A stretch of 64,000 bases of DNA, taken from Zanthoxylum bungeanum (lineage: Eukaryota; Streptophyta; Magnoliopsida; Sapindales; Rutaceae). The position numbers were made by a program, and so were the translations under genes. The notes under the pieces are model-generated. The model was not told the origin of the DNA, made no database searches, and worked only from the letters and a program-made list of their open reading frames with translations. Each line of letters begins with the position of its first letter. The first letter of the stretch is position 1. Of this stretch, positions 21,963 through 32,740 are shown piece by piece. The stretch is from NCBI GenBank assembly GCA_019454045.1, contig SKCR01007543.1, positions 1 through 64,000 of the forward strand, in the 5' to 3' direction.

Positions 21963-21989
21963 TTGGCATAATTAAGTACCTTGATAGGA

Positions 21990-22423
21990 CTTGTTATAGA
22001 CAAACACAACCTGTGGCAGGAAGTTTTAAGCCAATCCCTGTAATACTTGGTCGGCCATTTTTAGCAACAGCTAACGCTTTAATAAATTGCAGGAATGGAA
22101 TCATGAATCTTTCTTTTGGCAATATGACATTAGAGTTAAATATTTTTAACATGTACAAACAGCCATATGATGAAGATAATGAAAACGAAAGCGCAGAATC
22201 AATTGAACCTATTATGGATGAGCATATTCAGGTATTGGAAGACGATGGAAAGATTAAAAATTTGGAAGAACTGAGAACATTGGAAGAAGAAAAACATGAA
22301 AAAGCACCCAATTTGGAGTTAAAAGTTTTGCCAGAAGGACTGAAATATTCATTGCAAGAAGATAATCAAACTTACCTTGTGGTAATTTCTTCTTCACAAG
22401 CGATCAAGAAGGTAAACTTTTAA
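21990..22423 (+). pseudogene. Ath-1 protease C-terminal remnant
   Basis: The frame reads PVILGRPFLATANALI, the conserved flap-to-C-terminus portion of Athila aspartic protease, which in Ath-2 appears as PIILGRPFLATGKTVI. An acidic linker (EDNENESAES...) and LELKVLPEGLKYSL follow, which in these elements leads into RT. The catalytic DLG triad and all of gag are absent because the LTR is joined directly to this point. It is in frame with the upstream 29-bp repeats by chance. Confidence 0.8.
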
Positions 22424-22425
22424 AT

Positions 22426-23197
22426 GTGTTAAAAGAACATAAACTGGAAATTGGATGGACATTACAAGACATCAAAGGTATTAATCCATTAATCTGCACA
22501 CACCGAATACATCTAGAAGATAATGCTATGACATATCATCAACCCCAAAGAAGATTAAACCCTCACTTGAAAGAAGTAGTAAAAACAGAGGTCCTTAAAC
22601 ATCTTGATGCATGCATTATCTATCCTATTTCAGATAGTAAGTGGGTAAGTCATACACAGGTTGTACCTAAAAAGTCTAGAATCAGTGTTGTAAAAAATGA
22701 TAAAGGGGAATTAATCCCAACTCGCATTTCATCTAGTTGGCGTATATGCATTGATTATAGAAAATTGAACGACGCAACTAGAACAGATCATTTCATCTAG
22801 TTGGCATATGTGCATTGATTATAGAAAATTGAACGACGCAACTAGAAAAGATCATTTCCATTTGCCATTTCTTGACCAAATTTTAGAAAAAGTAGTTGGA
22901 CACCCTTATTATTGTTTTCTTGATGGTTACTCGGGTTATTATCAGATTCCCATTACTTTAGAAGACCAGGAAAAGACCACATTCACATGCCCCTTTGGAA
23001 CATTTGCATTTAGGAAAATGCCATTTGGACTTTGTAATGCACCATCAAAATTCCAACGATGCATGTTGAGCATATTTAGTGACATGGTTGAACACTGTTT
23101 AGAGGTCTTCATGGATGATATAACTGTCTTTGGAAATTCATTTGATAATTGCTTGAATAATATGGAAAATGTTTTGAAAAGATGTGAAGAAAAATGA
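22426..23197 (+). pseudogene. Ath-1 reverse transcriptase
   Basis: This Athila-lineage Gypsy RT is split by a 64-bp tandem duplication (22725-22788 and 22789-22852) that repeats CIDYRKLNDATR and shifts the frame. Upstream are RRLNPHLKEVVKTEVLKHLDA and IIYPISDS. Downstream are LDGYSGYYQI, TFTCPFGTFAFRKMPFGLCN and the catalytic FMDD (about 23112-23123). The frame ends at a TGA at 23195, after which the connection domain continues in another frame. The motif set matches Athila rather than chromoviruses or Tat. Confidence 0.9.
22725..22852 (+). repeat. 64-bp direct tandem duplication inside RT
   Basis: Copies at 22725-22788 and 22789-22852 differ at three positions. Sixty-four is not a multiple of three, so the duplication alone inactivates the gene. 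Ath-2 has a single copy. Confidence 0.92.
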
Positions 23198-23200
23198 CTT

Positions 23201-23900
23201 GTGTTAAATTGGGAAAAATGCTACTTCAAGACTGATTCAGGAATTGTTTTAGGGCACGTTGTGTCGTCTAAAGGTATTGAGGTTGACAAAGTAAAAATAG
23301 AGGTCATTTCTAAATTACCATCACCAAAAACAGTCAGGGACATTCATTCTTTTTTAGGACATGCAAGATTTTTTAGAAGGTTCATTAAAAAGTTTAGTAC
23401 CATATCCAGACCCTTATGTAACCTCCTATTAAAAGATGCAATATTTGAATGGACAGAAGAATGTCAAAAATCATTCCAAAAAATTATCAGTCTTTGGACT
23501 TCTGCTCCTATTATGCAATCCCCTGATTGGTCTTTGCCCTTTGATCTAATGTGTGATGCTAGTGATTATGCAATTGGTGCAGTTCGAGGGAAGAGAAAGG
23601 AATGTAAGTCGCATGTGATATATTACGCTAGTAGAACATTAAACAGTGCACAAATGAATTACACTATCATAGAAAAAGAACTACTTGCTGTAATATTTGC
23701 ATTGGATAAATTTCGATCATATTTAATCAGTTCTTCAACTGTTGTTTACTCTGATCATGCTGATGTTAGATATTTGATGTCTAAATAGGATGCCAAGCCA
23801 AGATTAATACGGTGGATTTTGTTGCTTCAAGAATTCAATCTCACAATCAAAGATAAAAAATGGGGCATAGAACGTGGTTGTAGATCATTTATCGAGACTC
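23201..23900 (+). pseudogene. Ath-1 RT connection and RNase H
   Basis: It starts LNWEKCYF and GIVLGHVVSSKGIEVDK, then SFLGHARFFRRFIKKFS. RNase H follows, with catalytic Asp in MCDASDYAIGAV, Glu in EKELLAVIFALDKFRSY and Asp in YSDHADVRYLMSK. A TAG stop at 23786 replaces the next codon before [16 protein letters not shown], and ADHLSRL follows in a shifted frame. The RNase H acidic residues are all kept, unlike Ath-2 where the second one is deleted. Confidence 0.88.
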
Positions 23901-25198
23901 ACAAACGAGTCACTAATCGATAGCACTCCTATTAATGATTCTTTCCCCGATGAATTTTTATTTTCGGTAAACATAATGCCTTGGTATGCTAATATTGTCA
24001 ATTTCCTTGCAATTGGAAAGATACGTCCAGACTGGAGCCAACAAGATAAGAGGAAATTTTTGAACTAGGTCAAAAGATTCTACTGGGATGATCCTTATTT
24101 GGTTAAATGCTGCCATGATCAGATTTCCAGACGATGCATACTTGACAGTGAGATAAGTGGTGTTATTCAATTCTGTCATTCAGAAGCATGTGGAGGTCAT
24201 TTCTCATATAAGAAAACCACTGCAAAAATCTTGCAGTGTGGATTTTATTGGCCCACCATTTTCAAAGATACATACACTTTCTATAAAACTTGCGAAAATT
24301 GTCAAAAGTTGGATCAATTACAAAAAGAAACATAATGCCTTTATATCTCATCATTGTCATCGAAATCTTTGATTGTTCGGGATAGATTTCATGGGCCCAT
24401 TTCCACCATCCTTTGGATTCTTATATATTTTAGTTGCAGTCGACTATGTTTCAAAATGGGTCGAGGCAATTCCTTGTTGGAACAATGATCACACAACTGT
24501 GATCAAATTTTTAAAAGAAAACTTGTTGAGTCGATTTGGAATTCCTCGGGCCATCATAAGTTATGGAGGTAAACACTTTTGTAATAGACCCTTTGAATCC
24601 TTAATGAAAAACTATGAAGTCACACACAAATTTTCCACGCCTTATCACCCCTAGACAAACAGACAAATAGAATTAGCAAATAGGGAATTAAACAAATTCT
24701 ATAAAAAATGGTTAACCCAAATCGCAAAGATTGGTCTCTTCGACTAACTGATGCACTCTGGGCATATCGAACAGCTTTCAAAACATCCTTGGGTATGTCT
24801 CCATATCGTCTAGTTTATGGAAAACCTTGTCATTTGCCTGTAGAACTTGAGCATAAAGCATTGCGGGCTATTAAAGCATTTAATTAAAACCTTGAAAATG
24901 CTGGTCATGAACATAAATTGCAACTAAATGAACTTGAAGAGTTAAGGAATGATTCATATGAGAATACGAAAATTCTTAAAGCTAAAAATAAAGCCTTTCA
25001 TGATAGTTGAATTCACGAAAAATATTTGAAGTTGGTAAAAAGGTTTTGCTTTATAATTCTCGTCTTCATTTATTTCCTGGAAAGTTAAAATCCAAATGGA
25101 GTGGCCCATTTATTGTGAAACACATTTACCCATACGGGGCCATTAACATTGTGAATCGTAGGGACTGTGATGTATTTAAAGTAAAGGACAGCGTCTGA
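23901..25198 (+). pseudogene. Ath-1 integrase
   Basis: The zinc-binding HHCC region is at 24150-24320 (FCHSEACGGHFSYKKT, then CENCQ). The core is at 24373-24800, with the first Asp in [16 protein letters not shown]. The second catalytic Asp is replaced: the motif that should read SDGG is SYGG (about 24557-24571). The Glu region follows a TAG stop at 24652 (RQIELANREL). The C-terminal part at 25007-25198 contains [16 protein letters not shown] and PYGAINI, typical of Athila. Several stops and shifts separate the pieces. Confidence 0.88.
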
Positions 25199-25441
25199 AC
25201 CCTTTTTGGAGTACTCAAAATTTCAAGAAACTTTTTTCTTGTCAGACCAATATACCTTGATTGATGTAGTTTCTTTCATATTCTGTTTAATATTTATGTA
25301 ATTTCCATTTTTCTTTGTTTTGCAGTGTTCTTGTTCTTTTATTTTATCTCACACCCCGGTAAAGTAGCGGATAACGGTACTCCGTGACTCAAGTCGGTTA
25401 TTTCAGTTTCCTAAAAATAATGATACCCTACAAACTAAGGC
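25199..25441 (+). other. Ath-1 spacer between integrase and aORF1
   Basis: About 240 bases of AT-rich sequence. It contains a CT/T-rich stretch ending TTATTTCAG at about 25408, which would be a reasonable 3' splice site. No ORF is supported in it. Confidence 0.5.
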
Positions 25442-25992
25442 ATGGAAGAAACTCTCGCAAACCTCCAAAAATAATTTCCTGCCCCACCCCAAAATGCTCT
25501 GACAAAAATTTACAAAGCCTGCACAAAAAGATTGAGAATTCTTATGATTCATGGTATACCTAGTGATATTCGTTGGGTAATTGAAGAAAAAATTTCGTTT
25601 GTCATGTGAGTCACCTGACTTCTTCATTCCTTACATGCTTGGTTCAGGGAAAAGCACATATTCTAAAAAAAAAAAGAGCAAAACAAATGGGTGCTTGTTA
25701 TAAGTGTGCACGTTGTACGTGCAAAACTCGTTGTCGTTCTTTAAGAATGGTGTCTGATAATCGTAACGATAAAATACAATTCATTATGGATGGACTGAGT
25801 AAGGAGCCTTTTGATGATATATCATTGACTCTTGAGACGCATCCTAGTGGATATGTTCATCGTGAAATTCTTAGATTACACACACAATTTCATAAGGAAA
25901 GACAACCATACAGTCTCGGGAATCTGACTTTAAAAGACCCTGTTTGCCAATATATAAGAAAAATAGATGGGAAGCCTATCCCCGACCCATAG
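25442..25992 (+). pseudogene. Ath-1 aORF1: unrecognised extra ORF
   Basis: This is an extra frame between integrase and the LOG gene, with a clear relative at the same place in Ath-2 (33740-34272, minus). It begins MEETLANL at 25442 and has the conserved block IHGIPSDIRWVIE (about 25543-25590). A basic stretch follows (KKKRAKQM), then a cysteine cluster CYKCARCTCKTRC (about 25693-25733). The best preserved part runs from MVSDNRNDKIQFI through ETHPSGYVHREI to KIDGKPIPDP and a TAG at 25990. Several stops and shifts break it in the middle. I recognise no family. The basic stretch and cysteines suggest a nucleic-acid- or metal-binding role, which is only a guess. Confidence 0.6.
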
Positions 25993-26205
25993 AGGGCGTT
26001 CAAGCCGTTACTAGACGTAAAACCAGAGGAAGATGTGAGCCAAAATCACAACTATCAGCACATATTATTGCATTTATTTTCTTTACTTTAAATTATTGTT
26101 TTCCTTTACTTTTTACCAACGGTATCTAACTTTTTTTTTAACGATCTATTTTTCTGATAGTTGTCATTTTGCAGATATTAGTGCATTTCTCACCCACCCT
26201 TTTCA

Positions 26206-26270
26206 GGATCTATAAATTCAGCTCGTCATCTCCATTTCCTCAATACATCTAGCTAAGAGAGGTAGCACAA
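26206..26270 (+). promoter_or_regulatory. Splice-acceptor-like site and TATA box before the LOG frame
   Basis: A pyrimidine tract ends in CACCCTTTTCAG with the AG at 26205-26206. TATAAATTCA lies at 26211-26220, about 60 bases before the LOG ATG at 26271. Ath-2 has the same CACCTTTTCAG and TATAAATTCA in the same order before its LOG frame. One of the two is probably the expression signal: either a spliced subgenomic mRNA, as for retroviral env, or a private promoter. Confidence 0.5.
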
Positions 26271-26830
26271 ATGGAGACAACTTCAAAATGACGATTCACT
26301 ATTATCTGTGTATTTTATGGAACTAGCTCCGGAACTAAACCTGAATTTGTTGAAGGAGCAAGAGAATTGTGTAGAGTTATGGCGAACAGAAATATTCACT
26401 TAGTATATGGCGGTGGCAATCTTGGATTGATGGGGTCTATTTCAAAAGCTATACTATAAGGTGGAAGTCAAGTTTTGGGGATCATCCAAAACCTTTAACA
26501 GATAGCCAAATCATCGAAAACTCAAATGGAGAAGAATGTATTCTCCCAGGTATGTCTGAAAGACTCATTGAAATGATCAATCATGTTGATGCTTTCATTG
26601 CTTTACCAGGTGGGCTCGGAACATTGGAAGAAATATTCACTATTGCGTCATGGGAAAACTTGAATATTCACCAAAAACATATTGGGCTGTTTAATGTTAA
26701 TGGAATTTTCGATTTTCTTTTTGTATTTCTTGAAGATTCCAAAAGGAATGGGTTTATTTCAAAACCGTTGAACTGGTTTGGTAACGATCGAGGCAAAAAG
26801 CGCAAAGTAAACCTGGACCTTAATCTGTAA
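26271..26830 (+). pseudogene. LOG-like: Ath-1 LOG-like cytokinin riboside 5'-monophosphate phosphoribohydrolase
   Basis: LOG enzymes release active cytokinin bases from their riboside monophosphates in one step. Starting at ATG 26271 (METTSK), the frame shows ICVFYGTSSGTKPEF, LVYGGGNLGLMGSISKAI, the MSERLIEM segment containing the conserved Arg, and the signature PGGLGTLEE (about 26606-26632). HIGLFNVNG and GFISKPL follow. There are no introns, whereas plant LOG genes normally have several. Breaks are a TGA at 26289, a TAA at 26457, a one-base loss near 26493 and a C-terminal deletion joining PL to NW, which removes about 30 residues present in Ath-2. It is a dead copy of a gene carried by the element, not a resident host gene: Ath-2 has it at the same place. 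Confidence 0.88.
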
Positions 26831-27278
26831 TATTTAGCTATGACTGTCAATTCCATAATAACCAGGTGATATCTTCTAAACTATTTTTTCTTTCTTTAAA
26901 CATTGCGGACAATGTCTCGTGTTGGTTGGAGGGAGATGATAGTTTAGGAAATAAATAATTTTCATGATTATGTCTGTTTCATTGATGTTAGTTTTTACTG
27001 TGTTGTTATTTTGTGTGTAAAAATATATATCCATATATATACACACAAACTAACAACAAATTTATTTTCTAAATCAAGTGGAATTTTTGTTCAGAGGTGG
27101 CTGTGTAAGGAGTTTTCACTTCTGAGACGGATCTCATTATAATTCGTAACAAGTTATTTATCGTTCCTTTCTTTTTGAATAATTTAAATTTGTGAATTCT
27201 CCATAACATTGATTAAATTTGATCTTTATATGCTCGTCTGGCAGATATTATCAACAATATGGTAACATATGACCATGG
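26831..27278 (+). other. Ath-1 3' non-coding region up to the Co-2 insertion
   Basis: It continues the alignment with Ath-2 past LOG, including ACATTGCGGACAATGTCTC (26904-26922, a near-palindrome). A T-rich stretch and a TATATA run follow. Ath-1's 3' LTR is not reached: Co-2 begins at 27279, so the end of Ath-1 should lie beyond 64000. No gene is seen. Confidence 0.65.
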
Positions 27279-27905
27279 TGTTGGACATATATGACCATAG
27301 CATCACTATTTGTACAAAACATAGTGTTGTTGTACAAATTAACTATGTGACAAATGAAATTTTTCTTTTATCATTTGTAATTGGATTACTTGGATATATA
27401 AATGATAAAAGTCCATATGCTTAGTACCGGATTAATAAGATATAATACAATATTAATCCACAAAGGTTTAATAATTAAATATCCCTAGTTGTAGTAATAT
27501 CGAGACTGGACATCGATTATGCGGAATAAGCTAGTATTACACTTATGCGCGTTATGGAAGCTTAACGGCAAGGTTTTCATATATTTGGGTATTGGATACT
27601 CATGCAAGTGTAATAGGAGGTTCTATTTACCGATGGTATGGAAACAGCTTCGCTCTGGATAGACCCCTCGGAATCCCATTCGTAGTATGACTATATGTCT
27701 ATGGGAATCCGAATCAGGGTAGGTGTATTTGATCTTTACCTGAGACTTGCATCGCTAATACTTGCGACAATCAGTATACTTTGGTTTTGGTCGTCCAAGG
27801 CTTTAACGGGTTCTCTGTACGCCTCTTTTGGGTATACTGAGAATCGTAGTGTATTGGGTGTGATGTCAAGATGGAAGTATCACTTCAGTCATATGGAGAT
27901 GATGT
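27279..27905 (+). mobile_element. Co-2 5' LTR, truncated
   Basis: It starts TGTTGGACATATATGACC and follows the family LTR for about 627 bases, then jumps at about 27905 into internal sequence equivalent to about 58890 in Co-3. The last 1.4 kb of the LTR, the micro-hairpin array, primer site and leader are deleted. The 84-aa-class ORF at 27695-27919 is a recurring LTR frame seen in every copy and is not believed to be a gene. CATGG (27274-27278) is the candidate target duplication. Confidence 0.85.
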
Positions 27906-30017
27906 GCAATTTCGTTTAGATACTTGCCAATACGCGCTCATATCATTTTCGTCAATTTTAAACAAAATATATATATTAGTTGGACTAATATTTAATCATT
28001 GTTTTAATTAAACAGTTGAACTGTATTCAAACTACTTCATTATAGTTGATTATATAATTGGATTATAGTAATCAATATATTTGAATTTAACCAATTTAAA
28101 GTATAGTTGATTATATAGTAAGACTATAGTAATCATTATAATAAATAGTACCTGAAATCGTTGATTGAATAGTTGGACTATTGGAATCAAGATAACTGAA
28201 AGATTAGCGTTTAAAACATAAACCTGGGTAAAAATGTCTTTAAACGGCTTTAATTTTCAAATTGGGAATAGAACCTAAGATAGTCCTAGGAACTGAGAAT
28301 TTATTCTATTTGATAGAGAAAAATCTCGGGCCTGAGCCCGTAGTTGAGCAAATAGTAGAACATGATCTTTGGAAGATTCATTTGATGATAACTTTAGTGC
28401 TCAATCCTTTATACTTAATACAATGACTCTTTAATTCCGTCGTTAGAATTAATGATTAGATCCTTGAACCATGATGATGAAATTAAAGATCTTCATAGAT
28501 TAGATCTTAGAAGTACAAATTACATAAGAAGCTCCTTAGCTCGTGTATGTCAGAGGGTACATCTGTCGAGCACTAGGTGTCGCAGATGATTGCTGACATC
28601 GATCAGCTAGGTTAGCTGGGCATTACCTACGTGGCCGAGACTACCAAAGATTTGATCTTATAGTCTATACCCAAAAGCCGGGGCAGGTTTATTATGAACC
28701 AAGAGTAAACTCTTGGAGAGTTGATGGCTATGCTCTAAGAGGCAGAGCCAGAGCTTCTAATAAGGCAAAATCATCACAGTCTTCTAGGAAGACAAAGGAC
28801 ATATCCAAGATGTCTGCCTAAACTGTGGCAAACGGGGTCACTAGAAGCATGACTGCCATATGGAAAAGTCAGACGTGAAGGAATTAAAGGCGGGGCAAGG
28901 CTCCGGCTTTAAGAATGTTTGTCATAAACATGTTCGCTATTAGTTTCAAAATTGGATTTTGATACTAGATGTGGTACATAAGATATGTACTGATGTGCAG
29001 AATCTGCTGATTAGCAGGATACTGACTTCAGTTGAGATTTATCTGCGAATCACAAACAGGACGAGAGTCGCTGTTTTAACCGTAGAAACCTAAGTTTAGG
29101 AACTACCCTTTGGGTGTGTACCTAATTAGGAACCTGTTATAATGTACCTAGTTTGACTAGAAACATTATATCTATATCAGAGTATAACTCTTTGCGGGTA
29201 TACCTTTATATTCTAGAACACTAAAGTGTTTATTTTATAAAGATGATATTGAGATATACACATTAGATGTGAATAACAGTATTTACATTTTGAATATAAT
29301 GAATCTCAAACGTATAACATGACAAAAAAAATTAGCTCAAACTGAATTAATCAGAAGAGACTTATTTGTAGCATTGTTTTCCGGGACACATTAAACAAGA
29401 CTCGTATATCCACACTTTTGAAGAGTGGATACTAGGACATATTTGATTCTATTTAAATGATGTCTACGAATCTAGTCTATTAGGAAAAGTGCCTAAAACA
29501 CCTTTTACTTGGTAAAAGTACAAGAGCCATCGATCTGTTAGCCCTCGTTCATAGTGACGTAAGTAGGCCCATATCTAGCTAGGCTAGAGGTGGATATGAA
29601 CACTTCGTAACCTTTACGAATGTGGCATTGCGTTATGGTTATGTGTTTCGTTTGAAACACGAATCGGAAACTTTTGATAAATTCAAAGAGTTTCGACACG
29701 AAGTAGACAGACATATCGGCTAAAGTATTAAACCATCACGGTTAGACCATGGTGGAAAATACTTAAGCAATAAGTTTCTTAATTACTTGAAAGAGTATAA
29801 TATTCTTTCAATGTGGACTCTTCCTGGAACACCTCAATTGAGCGGTGTGTCCGAACGGAGAAACCGAACCTTGTTGGACATAGTAAGGTTAATCATGAGT
29901 CGCTCTGAGCTACCATTTTCCTTCAAGTGATACACATTAAACAGTGCAGAACTTATTTTGAATAAGGTTCCATAAAAATCTGTTTGACAGACTTCATATT
30001 AGATATGAACAGGAAAG
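27906..30017 (+). pseudogene. Co-2 gag, protease and integrase remnants (first segment)
   Basis: An AT-rich part with TGG-loop hairpins (27970-28200) is followed by gag. The gag zinc knuckle CX2CX4HX4C is at 28815-28856 (CLNCGKRGH, stop in place of Trp, then KHDC). The protease region follows at about 28950-29020, where TGTACTGATGTGCAG gives ICTDVQNL in one frame and the DTG triad is disrupted. Integrase lies at 29530-29960: HSDV with the first Asp, LDHGGKYLS with the second, and GVSERRNRTLLD with the Glu, all kept but in a frame broken by stops. The segment ends at the GAAAG target of Ath-2. Confidence 0.82.
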
Positions 30018-31508
30018 TGACCGGCGTAAACACACACGTATAACACAAGCGTACGTATCGTTCAAGTAGTATAAAAAGTATCGATCCCACGAGGACTTAA
30101 TACCTAAGTTATTAAGTTTATGAGGTCAAATTATTACTAATATCTAACAGGTTGTTTAATTGATTTGAAATGGCGACGATTCTAAATTTAAAGACAAGTA
30201 AATAAAATTGTTCGAAAGTAGATTTTAAGAAAATTCAATATTAAAAACTATCTAGGGTTGTGATTTCTTTTAATATCATTTTAAAGATGAAGTGGTAATC
30301 TTATAGTTGGGTAAAATATTGATTTATTAACCTGGAACACTAAAATATGTAAAAGCCTCTTCCGATGGTCAATTACAAATACCTAGTATAATCCAATTGA
30401 ACCATATGTCTATGTCAACCAAATTACCTAGATTCATTAAGATTAAGTTCCAATTATGGGTACCCCCGCCCGACAGGTATATTCCTATCTTGTAAGGAAA
30501 TCTATTAAAGGGTTATCTATCCTCAAGGAAGATCATGGGCTATTGAGTCTGAGGTCTTAAACTTAAAATCCATATGTCTAGTTCATTTTAAGTTTACCTA
30601 GTCAATTTAATTAATGACCAGTTAATTAAAAAGTATTAAGATTAAGACTCAATAAATAAATCTTTATATTACCCAAACTATAATCTAACCCGTTATAAAC
30701 CGGTGATATTTAAATTCATCACAACCCCAGATGCTAATTTAGTTACGACACATAGCTAGGGCTGGTAAAATAAAAGACATAAAATACTGAAAAGTAATTA
30801 CGGTAAAGTAAATACTGAAAGGTAAATTACAATAAAATAAATGCTAAGGTAAAATGAATTACTTTTACTACTACCAATTTAGATATCTCCCATAAAATAA
30901 TATATAAACTTGTGACATTATTACCATCGACCAATCTGGCGGTATCCTGATTAAGTCAAATTAAGTCCAATCAACCATTAAGGCGGTATTATTTGTCCAT
31001 AACCAGCCATAAAGGCGGAACCAAAATAAACCATCCATAAAGGCGGAACCAAAATAAAATTACCAACCGACCAATCTGGCGGTATCCTTGATTAGTCAGG
31101 TTTAAACCATATTAAAATTAAATTACCAACCGACCAATATAGCGGTATCTTTTTTAAGTCAAAATTTAAAAAGTGAATATATTATTTTTAAGGGAGATTA
31201 ATTTAAATAGCAATAGTAAAAGAATTACCTTTCACCCTAGTTGGGAAAGTTACCTCCTCATGATGAATAGTAAAAACTGTAAAAAGTAAGAAAGTAAATT
31301 ACTATTATTACAAAACGTAATTAAAATTATCATTTTGCCCTTTTTGCCAATTTTTCCAGTTTTTCCCCAAATCACCTCCAGAATGTCCTGAAACTTTATT
31401 TATCTACAAAATAACACAAAACACATCAAAATATTCACATAACCCAAGAAACTATACAAAATATTAGGTTAAATGAGTGGGAAATAGTGATAGATTTACC
31501 ACTCATCA
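30018..31508 (-). repeat. Ath-2 3' LTR (1491 bp, U3 deletion)
   Basis: In sense it runs from TGATGAGTGG (31508) to ...CGCCGGTCA (30018). It matches the 5' LTR closely but lacks about 690 bases, joining at about 31318-31330 where the 5' LTR has 41221-41909. The lost part holds the G-box array and the TATA box. It retains the reverse copies of the GCCATAAAGGCGG repeat (30945-31150). Confidence 0.93.
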
Positions 31509-31525
31509 CACCCCTAAACCTAACA
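31509..31525 (-). other. Ath-2 polypurine tract
   Basis: In sense, GTTAGGTTTAGGGGTG lies immediately before the 3' LTR start. It is a modest purine tract, placed by its position next to the LTR. Confidence 0.6.
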
Positions 31526-32740
31526 TTTTGCTAGTCCTCGAGCAAAACACAGAATAAAATAACATAATTAAAATTTAACTAAGCCACTTTCGCAGGGATC
31601 ACGGTTGCATTTAGCATATGCAACAAGCCTTTAAACCCCTAGGTGTCCCTAGTGGACGAGTTGTAGTCTCGTGAGGGTTTACAGCAATGATACCCACAAA
31701 CATTTTACAAAAGTAAAATGTTAGTTAAAACTAATGCACACAAAAGCAAAAAGACAAGCGAAAAGAGAATAAAGAAGTAAGTAACTAATCTAGTGAAACT
31801 TCTACTCCAAGTTACTAGTTGTTTTGTTTCATTCTAAATTACCAAATAAGTAAATTCTCCGATCATTTTTACCATTCTTCAGAAACACAGCCAACATAAG
31901 ATTAATCAACTTCATTTTTGCCCACAACAGTCACAAGTATAGTTGATAAGAGAGTAATATTTTTGTCCTAAAGATTTATCAAATTTCACACCTTTTTGTA
32001 GCAATGGAATAATTTTTTTTCTGATTTTTTCTTTGATTTTTTTCTTTATTTTTTTATTTATATACAATACCTTCCGTCTATGTAGCGAGTGTTAGGTCGG
32101 TGGCTCCCAAACCAGTTGGTTTTAGGGCACCAAGTGTTAAGATACCCCTACGGACTTAATTACCCAGACTTCAGATATATATATTTTTGTAGCATCTTTG
32201 ATCCATGTAACGAGCTTTGGGCCAGTGACTCCCAAACCAGTTGGTTTTAGGGCACTAGGTTTTAAAACACCCTTACAGACTTAATAACTCGGATCTCGGA
32301 CGTTTTTTTTTTTTTTTTTTTTATATTTTTTTTACTCCACTGCTTTTTGAGATGCTTCCTCCATTAAACTAGAGCACTGAATATTACAAACTTTTCAATT
32401 TTAGCTCATGTCCGTATGTTTCCATGTATGTTGATAATACTGTCAACGAACTGAACATAAGAAGATCCATTTTAGTCCGTTTTATGGAGATTTTATAGAA
32501 TTAAATAATTTAAAAATGAAATAAACAAAAATTAACTTGTTCCGAAATAGGTTTGATACGTCTCAGGAGTAGAAATTCCTTACTCGGCTATCTCTTACCA
32601 ATTTCACCTTTTTAGTCAAAACAAAAACACAAAAAACACAAAATATTTTTGTAATTTTTGAATTTTTTTCAATTTTTTTGTATTTTTCGAAAAATTTTGA
32701 ACTAAAAATAAAAAACAACACACAAACTAAAAACAAGGTA
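31526..32740 (-). other. Ath-2 3' non-coding region
   Basis: This is 1.2 kb between LOG and the 3' LTR, T-rich on the plus strand, with no supported ORF. It holds a roughly 95-bp direct duplication about 124 bases apart (32080-32175 and 32204-32302, sharing CCCAAACCAGTTGGTTTTAG). It also holds long T runs at 32006-32056 and 32307-32332. Confidence 0.7.

Larger units (their letters stand above)
20977..21975 (+). repeat. Ath-1 5' LTR, main part (3' end deleted)
   Basis: The LTR resumes after sol-a. It holds five 20-bp repeats (21191-21290), two GACACGTGTC G-boxes and a variant (21308-21385), a TATA box at 21424-21431 and eight 29-bp repeats (21730-21962). It then joins protease coding sequence at about 21975. 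The rest of the LTR, the primer site, gag and the front of protease are missing. The 29-bp repeats match those in the Ath-2 LTRs, tying the two elements together. Confidence 0.75.

Noticed and set aside
26271..26830. A resident host LOG gene in an intergenic island
   Set aside because: It is intronless, broken, and the same gene occurs at the same relative position in the independent element Ath-2.
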